64,000 nt of DNA, taken from positions 2,356,001 to 2,420,000 of the forward strand of contig CAWATZ010000003.1 of assembly GCA_963784995.1 (NCBI GenBank). Direction: 5' to 3'. This DNA is from CAWATZ01 sp963784995 (GTDB lineage Bacteria; Planctomycetota; Planctomycetia; Gemmatales; Gemmataceae). Both the position numbers and the translations under genes were made by a program. The notes beneath the pieces are model-generated. The model did no database searches and had not been told where the DNA came from. It worked only from the letters and a program-made list of their open reading frames with translations. This document shows positions 29,445-39,002 of the stretch, one piece after another (position 1 is the stretch's first letter; the number at the start of each line of letters is the position of its first letter).

Positions 29445-31556
29445 ATGACCGATACCGTACTTGCCGCACCCGTCAAGCCGTTGCCCCCCGGCCGGGGCAG
29501 GCTGCGTCTCTCCCTTGCAGCCAGGTCCGCGCTGCTGGGAGCGATGCTGGCGCTGGTCGGGCTGAACAGCCCGGTCCGCAGCCAGGCCCCGGCGCCGCTG
29601 CCGGGCGACCCGGTGGAGGACCTGCGGCGGACCATCGACCCGCGCCAGGATCCCTTCGTCTTCCCAAACTACAAAGAGGGCAAGCAGAGGGCGGAGGCGG
29701 AAAGGTTTGCCCACCAGATCCGCGAAGAAACGCTAAAACAATTCACCGACGAGAAAACCACCCCATTGAAATCGCTGGGTTCCTTGAGTCGGGCCCTGCT
29801 TCTCGAATGGCCTCGGGACCCGCTCGACTGGCGGCTCGCGTTTCGCGAGCAGCTGGCCGAGATGTTCCGCAAGGGGCTGCGAGAGGCGCTCCGCAGCAAT
29901 GACCCTCACCGAATGATTGCCGCGGCCGGCGTCCTGGGGGAATTCTTCCAGGCGACACGGAGTTCGCCCAGCACCGCTCCTGTTGCCATCATGGAAAAAT
30001 TGGTGGACCTGACTCCGGAGCTGAAAGCCCTCACCGAACACGGGGATTGCCTGGTGCGCGCGGCCGGCGTCGTGGCGCTGGCCCAGGTCAGTCCAGCAAC
30101 CAAGGAAGTGGGGCCCGTCTTCCGAAAGATGCTGGCCGATCCGGAAGTCTACGTCCGCAGAGCCACGGCGCGGGCGCTTCGGGAGCAGATCGAATTCATG
30201 GTCCGGCAGGTGACGGCCCCAGCCGGCCGAGGCAGCGCGGCACCCATGCCCGAGAGGGGGGGCCGACCGGAACTCCTGCCCGAGAAGCCTGCCCGACGCC
30301 CGGGCTCCAAACTGCTCCAGAACGACCCCCCGGATTTCCTTGAACAGGCCGTGATGCTCCTGGAGACATTCAGTGACCGGCCCTGCACGGGGCTGACCGA
30401 CAAGGACGGCGCGGTTCGCTACAACAGCGCGGCCATCACACTGGAAATTGCGCGAGGGCTCCGCTGGCTTGTCACCTCCTACGCCGACATCCCGCTCGAC
30501 GTCCTCAGTCCGGAGGCGCGAGACTTCACCGAGTTCATCTATCCTCAGAACAGGTTCCGGATCGCCCCGGAGCGCGAACTGCCCCTGGGCCGGAAATTGA
30601 CGGAAGAGGACGTGGCCAAGCTGAAGACCTTGCAAAAGAACATTCGGGAGTTTGTCGTGCAGCCGTCCCTGAAAGTGTTCCAGGCCTTCCGCAACGCAGC
30701 GCCCAGCTGGCCTGTGTGGTCCTCGATGCCGACTTTGACGTCCGCTTGCGCGCGCGCAGGCGCTGGAACAGCTGGCGCTGGCCCGCAGCCGGGCTCGCTA
30801 CCTCGAGGACGTCCTGAACCTGAAGTTCAAGGCAGCAGAGCCGGAAAAAGAGCCCGAGAAAGAGAACAAGTTCCAGGAAGTCGCGGTGGACGATCCCGCT
30901 GCTCCCAGGGATGCCAAGCCCCAACCCCGGGACGAGCGCTTCCAGGAACCGACGGTCACGATTGAGGCCCTGGTGAAAGGGTTTTGCGTCCCCTATCCCG
31001 ACGTCCGCACCAGTGTCACGGCCGTCGAGGCAATCGAGGCGATGGGCGACGCGGGCGTCCCGGCGATTCCAGGTCTGGTCAAGGGGCTGACCAGCCCCAA
31101 TCCGTTTGTCCGCTGGTCCTGCATCGCACCCTCGGCCGGCTGGCACCCAGTGATCCGGACCTTGTCGTCCCGGCGCTGATCGAGGCCCTTTGCTATCCGG
31201 ACGTTGACGTGGTGGAGGCGACGGCGACGGCCCTGGAACGCTATGGAACGCTGGCTCGCCCGGCCATCCCCGCGCTCATCAAGCTGGTTGGACCAGGAGA
31301 TCCGGAAGTGCAGATTGCAGCCATCCGGGCCCTGGTCGTCACCGGCTCCGCGGGCGCCAAGGCCGCCCCCGCGCTGGCACGCAATCTGACGGATCCCAAC
31401 AAGCGCGTCAAGCAGCAGTCGATCCAGGCTCTGGCCATCTTTGGCCCGCTGGCCAAGGAAACCGCCTGCGCCCTGCTCGAAGCCGCCCACAACGACACCG
31501 ACGCCGAAATCCGCAAGGAGGCGAGCGATGCGCTGATCAAGGTGCAGGGCGATTGA
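29445..31556 (+). CDS. HEAT-repeat protein broken by three frameshifts
   Basis: The N-terminus has a signal-like hydrophobic stretch (AARSALLGAMLALVGLNSPV). HEAT-like repeats are clear at the C-terminus: DPDLVVPALIEALCYPDVDV, RPAIPALIKLVGPGDPEVQI, APALARNLTDPNKRVKQQSI. The frame changes near 30701, 30750 (inside a CG run) and 31125. Adding one base at each point joins LACVVLDADFDVRL, QALEQLALARSRARYLEDVL and SCI-RTLGRLAPSDPDLV into one protein of about 704 residues. All three breaks are single-base losses. It is a genuine gene with either sequencing errors or recent decay; its function is probably protein binding at the envelope. Confidence 0.7.
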
Positions 31557-31568
31557 GAGCGGCTTCTG

Positions 31569-31664
31569 CCCTCTCTGCGCAGGCGAGCGGCGCGGCGTCA
31601 GCCCGCCGGTGAGTGGCCCTTCACCGGCGGGCTGACGCCGCGCCGCTCGCCTGCGCAGAGAGGG
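31569..31664. repeat. Long inverted repeat, GGCGAGCGGCGCGGCGTCAG family
   Basis: The 44-bp arms 31569-31612 and 31621-31664 are perfect complements around an 8-nt loop. The core GGCGAGCGGCGCGGCGTCAG is shared with 63866-63934 and, degenerate, with 33836-33897. It lies between the convergent HEAT and clpS genes, 7 nt from the clpS stop. Confidence 0.9.
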
Positions 31665-31671
31665 AGTCGCG

Positions 31672-32007
31672 TCACTCGTACGCCGGCTCAATCACGGAGG
31701 ACATGGAGCCGGCACAATTCTTGGAGCTGAGCGGATCGGGGCCGAAGGCGTGGATCTGGTCGCGCTTCAGTTCGGCGTGTTCCCGGGTGGTGGTCAGCAC
31801 GACCACCCGGCCGGTCGTGTCCACCTCGCGGGCCAGCTGGTAGCCCTTCTCGCGCGGATAACCGAAGAGCTGCTGGAGCATGCCGATGACGTACTCGTAG
31901 GTGTGATCGTCGTCGTTGAGCAGAATCACGTTGTAAGGCGGCTGCCGGCGCGTCTGCTCTTCGGTCCGCGTTGTGGTTTCGGGCAGGGTGATGGTCTTGG
32001 TGGTCAT
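31672..32007 (-). CDS. clpS: Clp protease adaptor ClpS
   Basis: ClpS delivers N-degron substrates to ClpAP. The 111-residue protein shows the family core YNVILLNDDDHTYEYVI (the NDD/H residues bind the N-terminal amino acid), MLQQLFGY, and the C-terminal VVVLTTTREHAELKRDQI. It lies 19 nt after the phosphatase gene on the same strand, so the two are probably co-transcribed. clpA is not in the window. Confidence 0.92.
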   Translation of the reverse strand: MTTKTITLPETTTRTEEQTRRQPPYNVILLNDDDHTYEYVIGMLQQLFGYPREKGYQLAREVDTTGRVVVLTTTREHAELKRDQIHAFGPDPLSSKNCAGSMSSVIEPAYE

Positions 32008-32026
32008 GGCACTCCACTTACCTGTT

Positions 32027-33697
32027 TCAGAGAGACCGGCCCAGAGCGACCAGGGTCACGTCATCGAACGGATCGGTAGCCGTGGCATGGGTCTGAACCG
32101 CCCGGGCCACCCGATCCACCACGGTTTGCGGCGGTACGTGCCCGGCTCCCTGGACCGCACGCTCAATCCCTTCCAGCTTGAACTCCTTGCCGCCTGAATC
32201 CAGCATGTCGGTAACTCCGTCCGTGAAGATCAGCAAGCAGTCGCCCGGCTGCAGAACGCGCGAACTGGCCTCGTAGGGGTATCCCTCCATGATGCCCAGA
32301 GGCACACCGCTGACGTCCTTGGAGATCACGTCCTCCAGGGGCGAACCGGGCCGGTACAGCAGCGGGGAGGGATGGCCCGCGCTGACCATCGACACCACGT
32401 GCCGGGCCGGGTCCAGCACGAGCATGGCGAACGTGACAAAGCGGTCGGCCTCGCCGGCGAACTCACAGAGCAGGTCGTTGAGCTTGCTCACCGCGGCCGC
32501 CAGGTCCGGCTCGGTGTACAGGCAGAAGCGGGTCTCCGACGACAGCTTGGCCATCATCAGGGCAGCGGGGACGCCCTTGCCGGCCACGTCGCCGACCGCC
32601 AGGGCCAGCCGGCCGTCGGTCAGCGGAATGAAGCCGTAATAATCGCCACCCACCGCCTGGGCCGGCTTGTAATGGGCCCCGAACTGATAGCCCGCTACCT
32701 CGGGCACGCTCTTGGGCAGGAAGCTGAGCTGGATGTGCCGGGCCAGCTCCAGGTCGCGTTTCAGCCGTTCCCGCTTGAGCCCGTCCTCGTAGAGCCGGGC
32801 GTTCTCCATGGCGATGGCGGCCTGATTGGCCACGCAGCAGAGCAGCTTCAGGTCTTCCTCGCTGAACTTCTTGCTGCGGTCCTGCGTGTCCAGCTGGATG
32901 ACGCCAAACGGCTTGCCGTTGGCTCCGCACAGGGGCACGCACATGACCGAGCGAATCCGGAAATCGACCACGCTCTGGCTCAGCTGCACCCGGTCGTCGC
33001 GCTGGGCATCGTCCATGAGCAGGGCCTGGGCATCCTGCAGGGTCCGGCGGACGATGCTCTTGCTGAACTGGGCGTTGCCCTCGTCTATGGACCGGCGGGT
33101 CTTGACCACGCGCGGCATCAGCTTGAGCCGGCCACTCTCCCCTTCCTCGGCCAGGATCAGGAAGCCGCGGTCCGCCTGGCGAAACATCTGGAACAGGATG
33201 TCGATGATCTTGGGCAGCAGCGGCGTCAGTTCCAGGGTCTTGGACAGGTTGGAACTGATGTCGAGCAGGTGGCGGAGCTTGTCGGCCGGCTGCAATTCCA
33301 GCAGCATGTGACTGCTGTGTGTCAGCATCGCCTCGACCGTGGACGAGTTCTCGGAGATCGGAGCGTCGTCGTCCTCTTCCTCCTCTTCCGGCACAGACCT
33401 CTGGCTCTCGACGAAGGTGGCCAGGAAGTCGCAGATGCGGATCTTGTCGTTGTTCTTCAGCTGCGTGCGGACGGTGATTGCCTGGTTGTTGACGAAGGTG
33501 CCGTTGCGGCTCTTCCTGTCTTCGATGAAGTATTTGCCGTTGAGCCGGATGATCTCGGCGTGTTCCCGGCTGACGGAGGTGATGGGAATGACAATGCCGC
33601 AGTCGGGATTGCGGCCCATGATAAAGCGATCCCCGTCGAGGGAGATTTCCAGTGGTTTATCAGACCCAGCACCCTTGGTAACGTGGAGCGAAGCCAT
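32027..33697 (-). CDS. FHA-GAF-SpoIIE-type serine phosphatase
   Basis: The 556-residue protein has an FHA domain (about 1-100: FIMGRNPDCGIVIP, SVSREHAEI, RKSRNGTFVNN), a GAF domain (about 145-310) and a PP2C/SpoIIE-like (RsbU) phosphatase (about 330-556). Metal-binding Asp residues are in GGDYYGF, AVGDVAGKG and IFTDGVTD. The ATG at 33697 begins directly with the FHA fold. FHA domains bind phosphothreonine, so it should act on or read Ser/Thr kinase signalling; the partner anti-sigma or antagonist is not in the window. Confidence 0.88.
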   Translation of the reverse strand: MASLHVTKGAGSDKPLEISLDGDRFIMGRNPDCGIVIPITSVSREHAEIIRLNGKYFIEDRKSRNGTFVNNQAITVRTQLKNNDKIRICDFLATFVESQRSVPEEEEEDDDAPISENSSTVEAMLTHSSHMLLELQPADKLRHLLDISSNLSKTLELTPLLPKIIDILFQMFRQADRGFLILAEEGESGRLKLMPRVVKTRRSIDEGNAQFSKSIVRRTLQDAQALLMDDAQRDDRVQLSQSVVDFRIRSVMCVPLCGANGKPFGVIQLDTQDRSKKFSEEDLKLLCCVANQAAIAMENARLYEDGLKRERLKRDLELARHIQLSFLPKSVPEVAGYQFGAHYKPAQAVGGDYYGFIPLTDGRLALAVGDVAGKGVPAALMMAKLSSETRFCLYTEPDLAAAVSKLNDLLCEFAGEADRFVTFAMLVLDPARHVVSMVSAGHPSPLLYRPGSPLEDVISKDVSGVPLGIMEGYPYEASSRVLQPGDCLLIFTDGVTDMLDSGGKEFKLEGIERAVQGAGHVPPQTVVDRVARAVQTHATATDPFDDVTLVALGRSL

Positions 33698-33835
33698 CAC
33701 GGCACCCCTGGGGACATTTCGACGCATCGATGGATAGGCCGCCCACCAGCCCCTGACCCGCACCAATTTTACCGGTCGGAGGCCGTTGTTTCAAGAATCA
33801 GGCGGCCGGAATTGTGCTCGCGGCCCCGAGGAACG

Positions 33836-33897
33836 GCGAGCGGCGCGTGCGTCAGACCGCCCGGTAAGGGCTCCTACCGGCGGTCTGACGCCCGCGC
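33836..33897. repeat. Imperfect palindrome of the GGCGAGCGGCGCG family
   Basis: GGCGAGCGGCGCG...GTCAGACCGCC pairs imperfectly with GGCGGTCTGACGCCCGCGCC. It appears to be a degenerate member of the family at 31569 and 63866. It lies downstream of the SNF2 gene on the minus strand. Confidence 0.65.
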
Positions 33898-33922
33898 CCG
33901 ACGCCGTCCCGCGAGGGACCGT

Positions 33923-36610
33923 TCACGGCCGCAACCCCCGCAGCAAGTTGCCGATCGCTTCCAGCGCCTGCTCGACCACCTCCTGAGTAGGCACCGGCAA
34001 GCGCAGATACGTCTCGCCCGTTTTTTCGTCCCGGGCGACGCGCGGCATCCCGCCAGGCTGGAGAGGCCCTGGCCCGGCGGGCTTGCCCGCGGGCTTGCCG
34101 CTGCTGCCGTTCTGCTGTCCGGCGGCCACGAACTGCTGCAGCAGCGCCATGCCGGTCTGGAGCAGGCCGCTCCAGAGATCGCCCGCCGGCGTCCCGGGAA
34201 GAGCTGGCTCGTCCGCGCCGCCGACCCCGGCCGGCACCAGCGCCCCACCGCGGCTGGCACCCCTGCCGCCACGAGGCGGCGTCCCCGCTTCGGAGGGAGC
34301 CGGCCCGGCAACCTCGCCGGGCGGGGCACGCAGGGCGGCCTCGGCGTCTTCGAGCATCTCTTCGGGGATGGCCGAGGTCGCCGACTCCACCTGCTCCATG
34401 AATTTGTTGAGTCGGCTGCCGCCCAGGAAGACCTCCTTCTCGCCGCCGTCCAGCACGCCCTCGAACAGCGACTTCTTGAACTTCAGCACCTCCAGCATCC
34501 CTTCCTCGATGGTGCCCTGGGCCACGAAGTTGATCACCCGCACCGGCTGTTTCTGCCCCAGCCGATGCACCCGGCCAATGCGCTGCTCCAGCACCGCCGG
34601 GTTCCACGGCAGGTCCATGTTGATGACCACGCTGGCATGCTGCAGGTTCAGGCCGACGCCGCCCGCGTCGGTCCCCAGGAACGCCCGGCACTCCGGATCT
34701 TCCCGGAACCGGTCGATCGCCTCCTTGCGCTTGTTGGAGCTGAGACTGCCGTGGAACAGGACGTATTTCCACTTCTTGCCCTCGAAGCGCCGCTGCAGCA
34801 GCTCGTGCATCCGCGTCCACTGGCTGAAGATCACCACCTTGGTGTCCGGCTGCTCGAACAGCTCGTCCAGCAGGGTCGCCGCCTCGTCGGCCTTGCGACC
34901 ATGATCGCTGCGATGATCGACCAGGTAACTGTTGTCGCAGGACATGCGCATCCGCTGCAGGGCGATCATCAGCCGGCGCTGGTCCGCCTCCGACAGGAAG
35001 CGATAGCGGCGCCACTTGGCCACGATCCGGGCCACGATTTCGCGGTTCTCCTCGTGATGCCGCAGCTGCTGCTTCGTCATGGGCACGAAGATGTTGCTGT
35101 CGATTCGCTCGGGAAGCTGATCGAGCACCTCGTCCTTGTGTCGGCGCATCAGGATCGGTTCGAGCGTCTTGCTGAGCTTGTCCAGCTCGCGGTAGCCGAT
35201 CACCTTGCCGTCCTGGTCGCGGATCTGGTGCTGATCCAGCAAGCGGAAGGTCGGCCCCAGCCGGTAGCGATCGACGAACTGGACGATGGAGATCAGCTCT
35301 TCGAGCCGGTTCTCCAGCGGCGTCCCTGTCAGCACGATGGCGTAAGGCGAAACGATCCGCTTGACGCTGCGGGCGGTGCGCGTGTTCCAGTTCTTGATGC
35401 GCTGGGCCTCGTCCAGGATGATCAGGTCGGGCCCCCACTTCTCGACCAGGTCGAGATCGCGATAAATGACGTCGTAATTGACCACCTTGAAGAAGGTGTC
35501 GGTGCTGTAGTGCAGCTCCCGGCGTTTGCGCAGGCCGGTGATGACCTGGCAGGAGCGATCACTGCAGCGCTGGATCTCGCGTTCCCACTGGTGCTTGAGC
35601 GAGGTGGGGCAGATGACCAGGACGCGCTCGACGCCGTAGAGCCGGGCCATCAGCTCGGCCGTGGCTATGCCCTGGATCGTCTTGCCGAGCCCCATCTCGT
35701 CGCCCAGCAAACAGCGGCCGGCCCGGGCGGCGAACAGGACGCCCTCGCGCTGGTAGTCGTAGAGCGATACCTTGACCAGGTTGCGGAAGACCGCGCTGCG
35801 GATGCCGCGTGGGCACTGCTCGCTGACGCGCTGTTTGCGCTGCTCGGCGTCGCGAACCTCGGCGATGAATGACAGCACGTCGTCAAAGCAGCGCAGCTCC
35901 GGATCAAGAGTCCGGCCCTGGCTGAGGAACTGCTCGAAGCGGCCGAAAGCGTCCGGCAGCAGGGCGCCATCGACGCCGAAGAACTTGGCCGCCAGCCGGG
36001 CCAGCTCCACCGAGCATCTGCTGCCGGGCCGGAATCGCACCTCCCGGCGGGCACCGTACTGGAGGAAGACCTCGCTGTAAGGCGGCTGATAGCCCTGCCG
36101 CAGCTTCTCGACGGCCCCGGTCATCGTTTCCAGGCGTGCCAGGGTGAACTCGATGTGCTTGCAGGTGCCCAGGGTATTGGTGGCGAAATCCGGGCAGGTG
36201 CAGAAGTTGTCGCCGGGCCGTGCGCCGCGAATGTGGATCGAGTAGGTGTTCTGCGTCTTTGGGTTGGTGACCTCGAACATGGAGAAGAGCGGATGCTCGC
36301 CCTTGTTGATGAGCTTGTAGTCCTGTTCCCGACCAAACTGCCGGCGCAGCTCGATCTGCCAGTCTTCCAGCGACATTTCCGCCGGCTTGTGCAGCCGCGA
36401 GTATTTGCGGCGTCTGGCCTCGCTGCCCTCTCCGTCCGGTTCGGAGGGCGGCGCCGGCGGCGGCACTGGCGGCGCTGGCTCGGCCCTGCGCGCGTTCCGC
36501 GCGGCATTGGCCCGAGGGGCAGGCGGAGGCGTGACCGGACCCGGCTGCGGTCGGGATTTAACGGCTTTCTTCTTGACCTTGGTCTTGGTCTTCTTCGGCT
36601 TCCACCGCAT
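33923..36610 (-). CDS. SWIM-domain SNF2-family helicase
   Basis: The 895-residue protein starts with a Lys-rich, then Pro/Ala-rich tail. A SWIM zinc finger follows (FCTCPDF ... GTCKHIEF, CxC...CxH), then a SNF2 ATPase: motif I GDEMGLGKTIQGIA, motif II ILDEAQRIKN, motif III LTGTPLEN, and the C-lobe with FSQWTRMHELLQRRF, VGLNLQHASVVINMDLPWNP and QRIGRVHRLGQ. It is a DNA/RNA translocase of the bacterial HepA/SNF2 group. The C-terminal 170 residues are Gly/Pro/Ala-rich and end in an amphipathic helix. Confidence 0.9.
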   Translation of the reverse strand: MRWKPKKTKTKVKKKAVKSRPQPGPVTPPPAPRANAARNARRAEPAPPVPPPAPPSEPDGEGSEARRRKYSRLHKPAEMSLEDWQIELRRQFGREQDYKLINKGEHPLFSMFEVTNPKTQNTYSIHIRGARPGDNFCTCPDFATNTLGTCKHIEFTLARLETMTGAVEKLRQGYQPPYSEVFLQYGARREVRFRPGSRCSVELARLAAKFFGVDGALLPDAFGRFEQFLSQGRTLDPELRCFDDVLSFIAEVRDAEQRKQRVSEQCPRGIRSAVFRNLVKVSLYDYQREGVLFAARAGRCLLGDEMGLGKTIQGIATAELMARLYGVERVLVICPTSLKHQWEREIQRCSDRSCQVITGLRKRRELHYSTDTFFKVVNYDVIYRDLDLVEKWGPDLIILDEAQRIKNWNTRTARSVKRIVSPYAIVLTGTPLENRLEELISIVQFVDRYRLGPTFRLLDQHQIRDQDGKVIGYRELDKLSKTLEPILMRRHKDEVLDQLPERIDSNIFVPMTKQQLRHHEENREIVARIVAKWRRYRFLSEADQRRLMIALQRMRMSCDNSYLVDHRSDHGRKADEAATLLDELFEQPDTKVVIFSQWTRMHELLQRRFEGKKWKYVLFHGSLSSNKRKEAIDRFREDPECRAFLGTDAGGVGLNLQHASVVINMDLPWNPAVLEQRIGRVHRLGQKQPVRVINFVAQGTIEEGMLEVLKFKKSLFEGVLDGGEKEVFLGGSRLNKFMEQVESATSAIPEEMLEDAEAALRAPPGEVAGPAPSEAGTPPRGGRGASRGGALVPAGVGGADEPALPGTPAGDLWSGLLQTGMALLQQFVAAGQQNGSSGKPAGKPAGPGPLQPGGMPRVARDEKTGETYLRLPVPTQEVVEQALEAIGNLLRGLRP

Positions 36611-36850
36611 AAGGTTTCTCCCTGGCTCGGCCGCGACAGGGTAGCGGGACCATCGCGACGGTAGTCATTGTAGTCATTGTCGCGGCAGACCTGTGCGGAA
36701 TACAAGGGAAATCAGAGATTCTCAGCCGGGAAGATGGAACAAACAGCCGGATCGGTACGGCGGAGCTGGGTCGGGATGGGACCTGACAAGATTGCTTACT
36801 CGCGTTATCAATTTAGTCAGCGAATTTCTGCAAATCGCAGCCTTTTTTTC
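36611..36850. other. Divergent intergenic region, no gene
   Basis: Nothing coding is visible. It is more AT-rich than its surroundings and should hold the helicase promoter on one side; the DUF1559 promoter follows at 36851. Confidence 0.4.
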
Positions 36851-36880
36851 TTGACACGAGAGGCGTGAAGGTTTACTCAT
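36851..36880 (+). promoter_or_regulatory. Promoter of the first DUF1559 gene
   Basis: A perfect -35 TTGACA (36851-36856) is followed after 17 nt by TACTCAT (36874-36880). The same layout precedes the other three DUF1559 genes (38924, 40133, 41389), which supports it as a real promoter. Confidence 0.6.
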
Positions 36881-36901
36881 GAAGAAAATCTCTTCATGAG
36901 T
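36875..36901. promoter_or_regulatory. Operator-like palindrome over the transcription start
   Basis: ACTCATGAAG (36875-36884) and CTTCATGAGT (36892-36901) are perfect 10-bp arms with a 7-nt centre. They overlap the -10 element and the expected start site. It could be a repressor site or a 5' mRNA hairpin. Confidence 0.5.
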
Positions 36902-36930
36902 ACCCAATTTCCACGCGCGGAGTCTCTCTC

Positions 36931-37986
36931 ATGGCACAACAGCCCTCTCGCGTTGCCCCCCGGCGTTCCGCCTTCACGCTGATCGAGTTGCTGGTCGTCA
37001 TTGCCATCATCGCCATCCTGATTGGCCTGCTGCTGCCGGCGGTGCAGAAGGTGCGCGAGGCCGCGGCCCGGACGCAATGCCAGAACAACCTCAAGCAAAT
37101 CGGCCTGGCGGTTCAGGATTACCATTCCGCCAATGGCTTCCTGCCGCCTGACCGCATTGCCAATGATTGGCCGACGTGGGCGGTGCTGCTGCTGCCGTAC
37201 CTGGAGCAGGGAGCAATCTACGAGCGCTGGGACCTGACGTATCGCTACGCCGAGCAGCCGGTGGCGGCCGGGTCCGCGGCGGACCCCCGGCCGGTCGATC
37301 TCAAGGTCTATCTCTGCCCGTCGCGGCGTGGCCCAGGCCAGTACAGCGTGAAATATACGCTGACCCTGGGAAACGGCGCCACGGAGACGGCACCGGCCGG
37401 CGGGCTTTCGGATTATGCCAGTGTTTCCGGCGATGGCAATAACGATGGCGCCATGCGCGTCTCCCATCCGGCCGGGACCGTCAATGGCCAGGCGGTCTCC
37501 GGCACGGGACCGTTCAACAGCAGCGGCCCTGGAGCGCGCGTGCTGTCCTGGACCAGTCAAACCACCCTGAACTCCATCACGGACGGCACCAGCAACACCT
37601 TGCTGGTCGGCGAGAAGTATGTGCGCCCGCGGTCGTTCCAGGGGAAAAACGAGGACCGAAGCGTCTACGACAGCGGCAATGGCAACAACGATCGGCGCTT
37701 GATCGGGCTCAATCCCACCGCCTCCCCGCCGGAAGCATACCCGCTCATCGGCAATCCCACGCTGAATAATCCGAACCCGGCTTCCGGGGCCGCCTGGCCG
37801 GTCCTTGATCCCAGCTCGGGCCTGCCGATCGCGGAGAACGCGTCCTTCGGCGGCCCCCATCCCGGCGTGTGCCAGTTTGTTTTCTGCGATGGCAGCGTTC
37901 ACGCCCTGTCCGTCAATCTCAGCACCACCTTGCTGGGGTATCTGGGTCTGCCCGAGGATGGGCAGCAGATCAGCGGGCAATTCTGA
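36931..37986 (+). CDS. DUF1559 prepilin-like protein (copy 1)
   Basis: The 351-residue protein has a type IV prepilin-like N-terminus: basic leader, then AFTLIELLVVIAIIAILIG, LLPAVQKVREAAART and NNLKQIGLAVQDYH. The fold continues with the DUF1559 body and ends in the H-x9-DG region HPGVCQFVFCDGSVHAL. This family is strongly expanded in planctomycetes and is thought to be pseudopilin-like. This copy is longer than copies 2-4, with a distinct middle section. It has its own promoter and possible operator. Confidence 0.9.
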   Translation: MAQQPSRVAPRRSAFTLIELLVVIAIIAILIGLLLPAVQKVREAAARTQCQNNLKQIGLAVQDYHSANGFLPPDRIANDWPTWAVLLLPYLEQGAIYERWDLTYRYAEQPVAAGSAADPRPVDLKVYLCPSRRGPGQYSVKYTLTLGNGATETAPAGGLSDYASVSGDGNNDGAMRVSHPAGTVNGQAVSGTGPFNSSGPGARVLSWTSQTTLNSITDGTSNTLLVGEKYVRPRSFQGKNEDRSVYDSGNGNNDRRLIGLNPTASPPEAYPLIGNPTLNNPNPASGAAWPVLDPSSGLPIAENASFGGPHPGVCQFVFCDGSVHALSVNLSTTLLGYLGLPEDGQQISGQF

Positions 37987-38013
37987 GCGTCGATTCCTCA
38001 AGCCGCTTGCGGC

Positions 38014-38808
38014 TCAGGACGCGGTGATCGTGGTCGTTGTCCCCTGCTGGCGCAGCGTCTCCAGGGCCAGTCCCAGCGGCTCCAGCAGTTCCTCCTGCAC
38101 CAGCGGCGCTTCGGCCGCGCTGGTCCAGGCCTGAATGGCCAGCAGCCGTTTGTCGTCGCTCCACTCCTGGACAAGGACGCGGGGCGGCGGTTCGCGGTGA
38201 ATGCGCGGGTCGGCCAGCAGCCGCTCCCGCAACTTTTCCCGGAGGCTCTTCAGGTCGTCGCTGGCGCACACCGCCAGCGTCCATTGCACCCGGAGTGTCG
38301 GCAGCGTGCTGGCATTGCGGAAACTGGCGGCCATCAGCTGCGTGTTCGGCACCGTGACCACCTGGTTGTCGCTGGTGATCAGCACCACGTGAAAGGGGAA
38401 AATCTCCGCCACCCGGCCGCGGATCGTGCCGGTTTCGATGAGGTCGCCGACGCGCAGCAGGCGGAAGGAGAGCAGCACCAGGCCGGCAGTGAAATTGGCC
38501 AGGGTGTTTTGCAAGGACAGGGCCACGGCCAGGCCGGCCGCGGCCAGCACCGTCAGCAGCGAGCCGGTCGGCACTCCCAGCCGCTGCAGGATGCCGATGC
38601 CGATCACCACCAGCAGGATGCCGCGCACCGAGTTGGTCAGAAACGAGACGAGGGACGGCTCCATCCGGCTGCGTTCCAGCCCCCGCCGCAAGGGCGGCAT
38701 CAGGTAGCGCAGCACCAGCAGGCCCACGACCAGGATCAGCACCGCGCCGAATCCATTCCAGAGCCACGGGTAAACGGAGACCCAGAAAACCTCCCAGAAC
38801 CTGTCCAT
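38014..38808 (-). CDS. MscS-type mechanosensitive channel
   Basis: The 264-residue inner-membrane channel has three hydrophobic segments: residues about 18-38, 57-75 and 85-115. The pore-lining TM3 is LLTVLAAAGLAVALSLQNTLANFTAGLVLL, written here as its two halves AAGLAVALSLQ and NTLANFTAGL. The beta domain follows with RVGDLIETG, GRVAEIFPFHVVLIT and VVTVPNTQLM. It protects against hypo-osmotic shock. It faces the first DUF1559 gene convergently, 27 nt away. Confidence 0.9.
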   Translation of the reverse strand: MDRFWEVFWVSVYPWLWNGFGAVLILVVGLLVLRYLMPPLRRGLERSRMEPSLVSFLTNSVRGILLVVIGIGILQRLGVPTGSLLTVLAAAGLAVALSLQNTLANFTAGLVLLSFRLLRVGDLIETGTIRGRVAEIFPFHVVLITSDNQVVTVPNTQLMAASFRNASTLPTLRVQWTLAVCASDDLKSLREKLRERLLADPRIHREPPPRVLVQEWSDDKRLLAIQAWTSAAEAPLVQEELLEPLGLALETLRQQGTTTTITAS

Positions 38809-38923
38809 GCGGCCCTCCTGCCAGAATTCTCCTCAAGGCTCTCCCACCGATGCCAGAACAGGTCCCCCGAACCCGGAACGCCAGCGTTCCGAAAGACCGG
38901 GCGAGAAAAAAGTCAGATTGTCC

Positions 38924-38953
38924 TTGACAAGATCATGAGAGTTTTCTACTGAT
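38924..38953 (+). promoter_or_regulatory. Promoter of DUF1559 copy 2
   Basis: TTGACA (38924-38929), 17-nt spacer, TACTGAT (38947-38953). It matches the arrangement at 36851. Confidence 0.6.
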
Positions 38954-39002
38954 AAATGATAACTCATTCACAATGCCGTGAACCCCGTGAGGAGTCCCAC
39001 CC

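Noticed and set aside
32372..35872. 1166-residue plus-strand frame
   Set aside because: Antisense to the FHA-phosphatase and SNF2 genes, spanning their intergenic repeat; no protein-like features.
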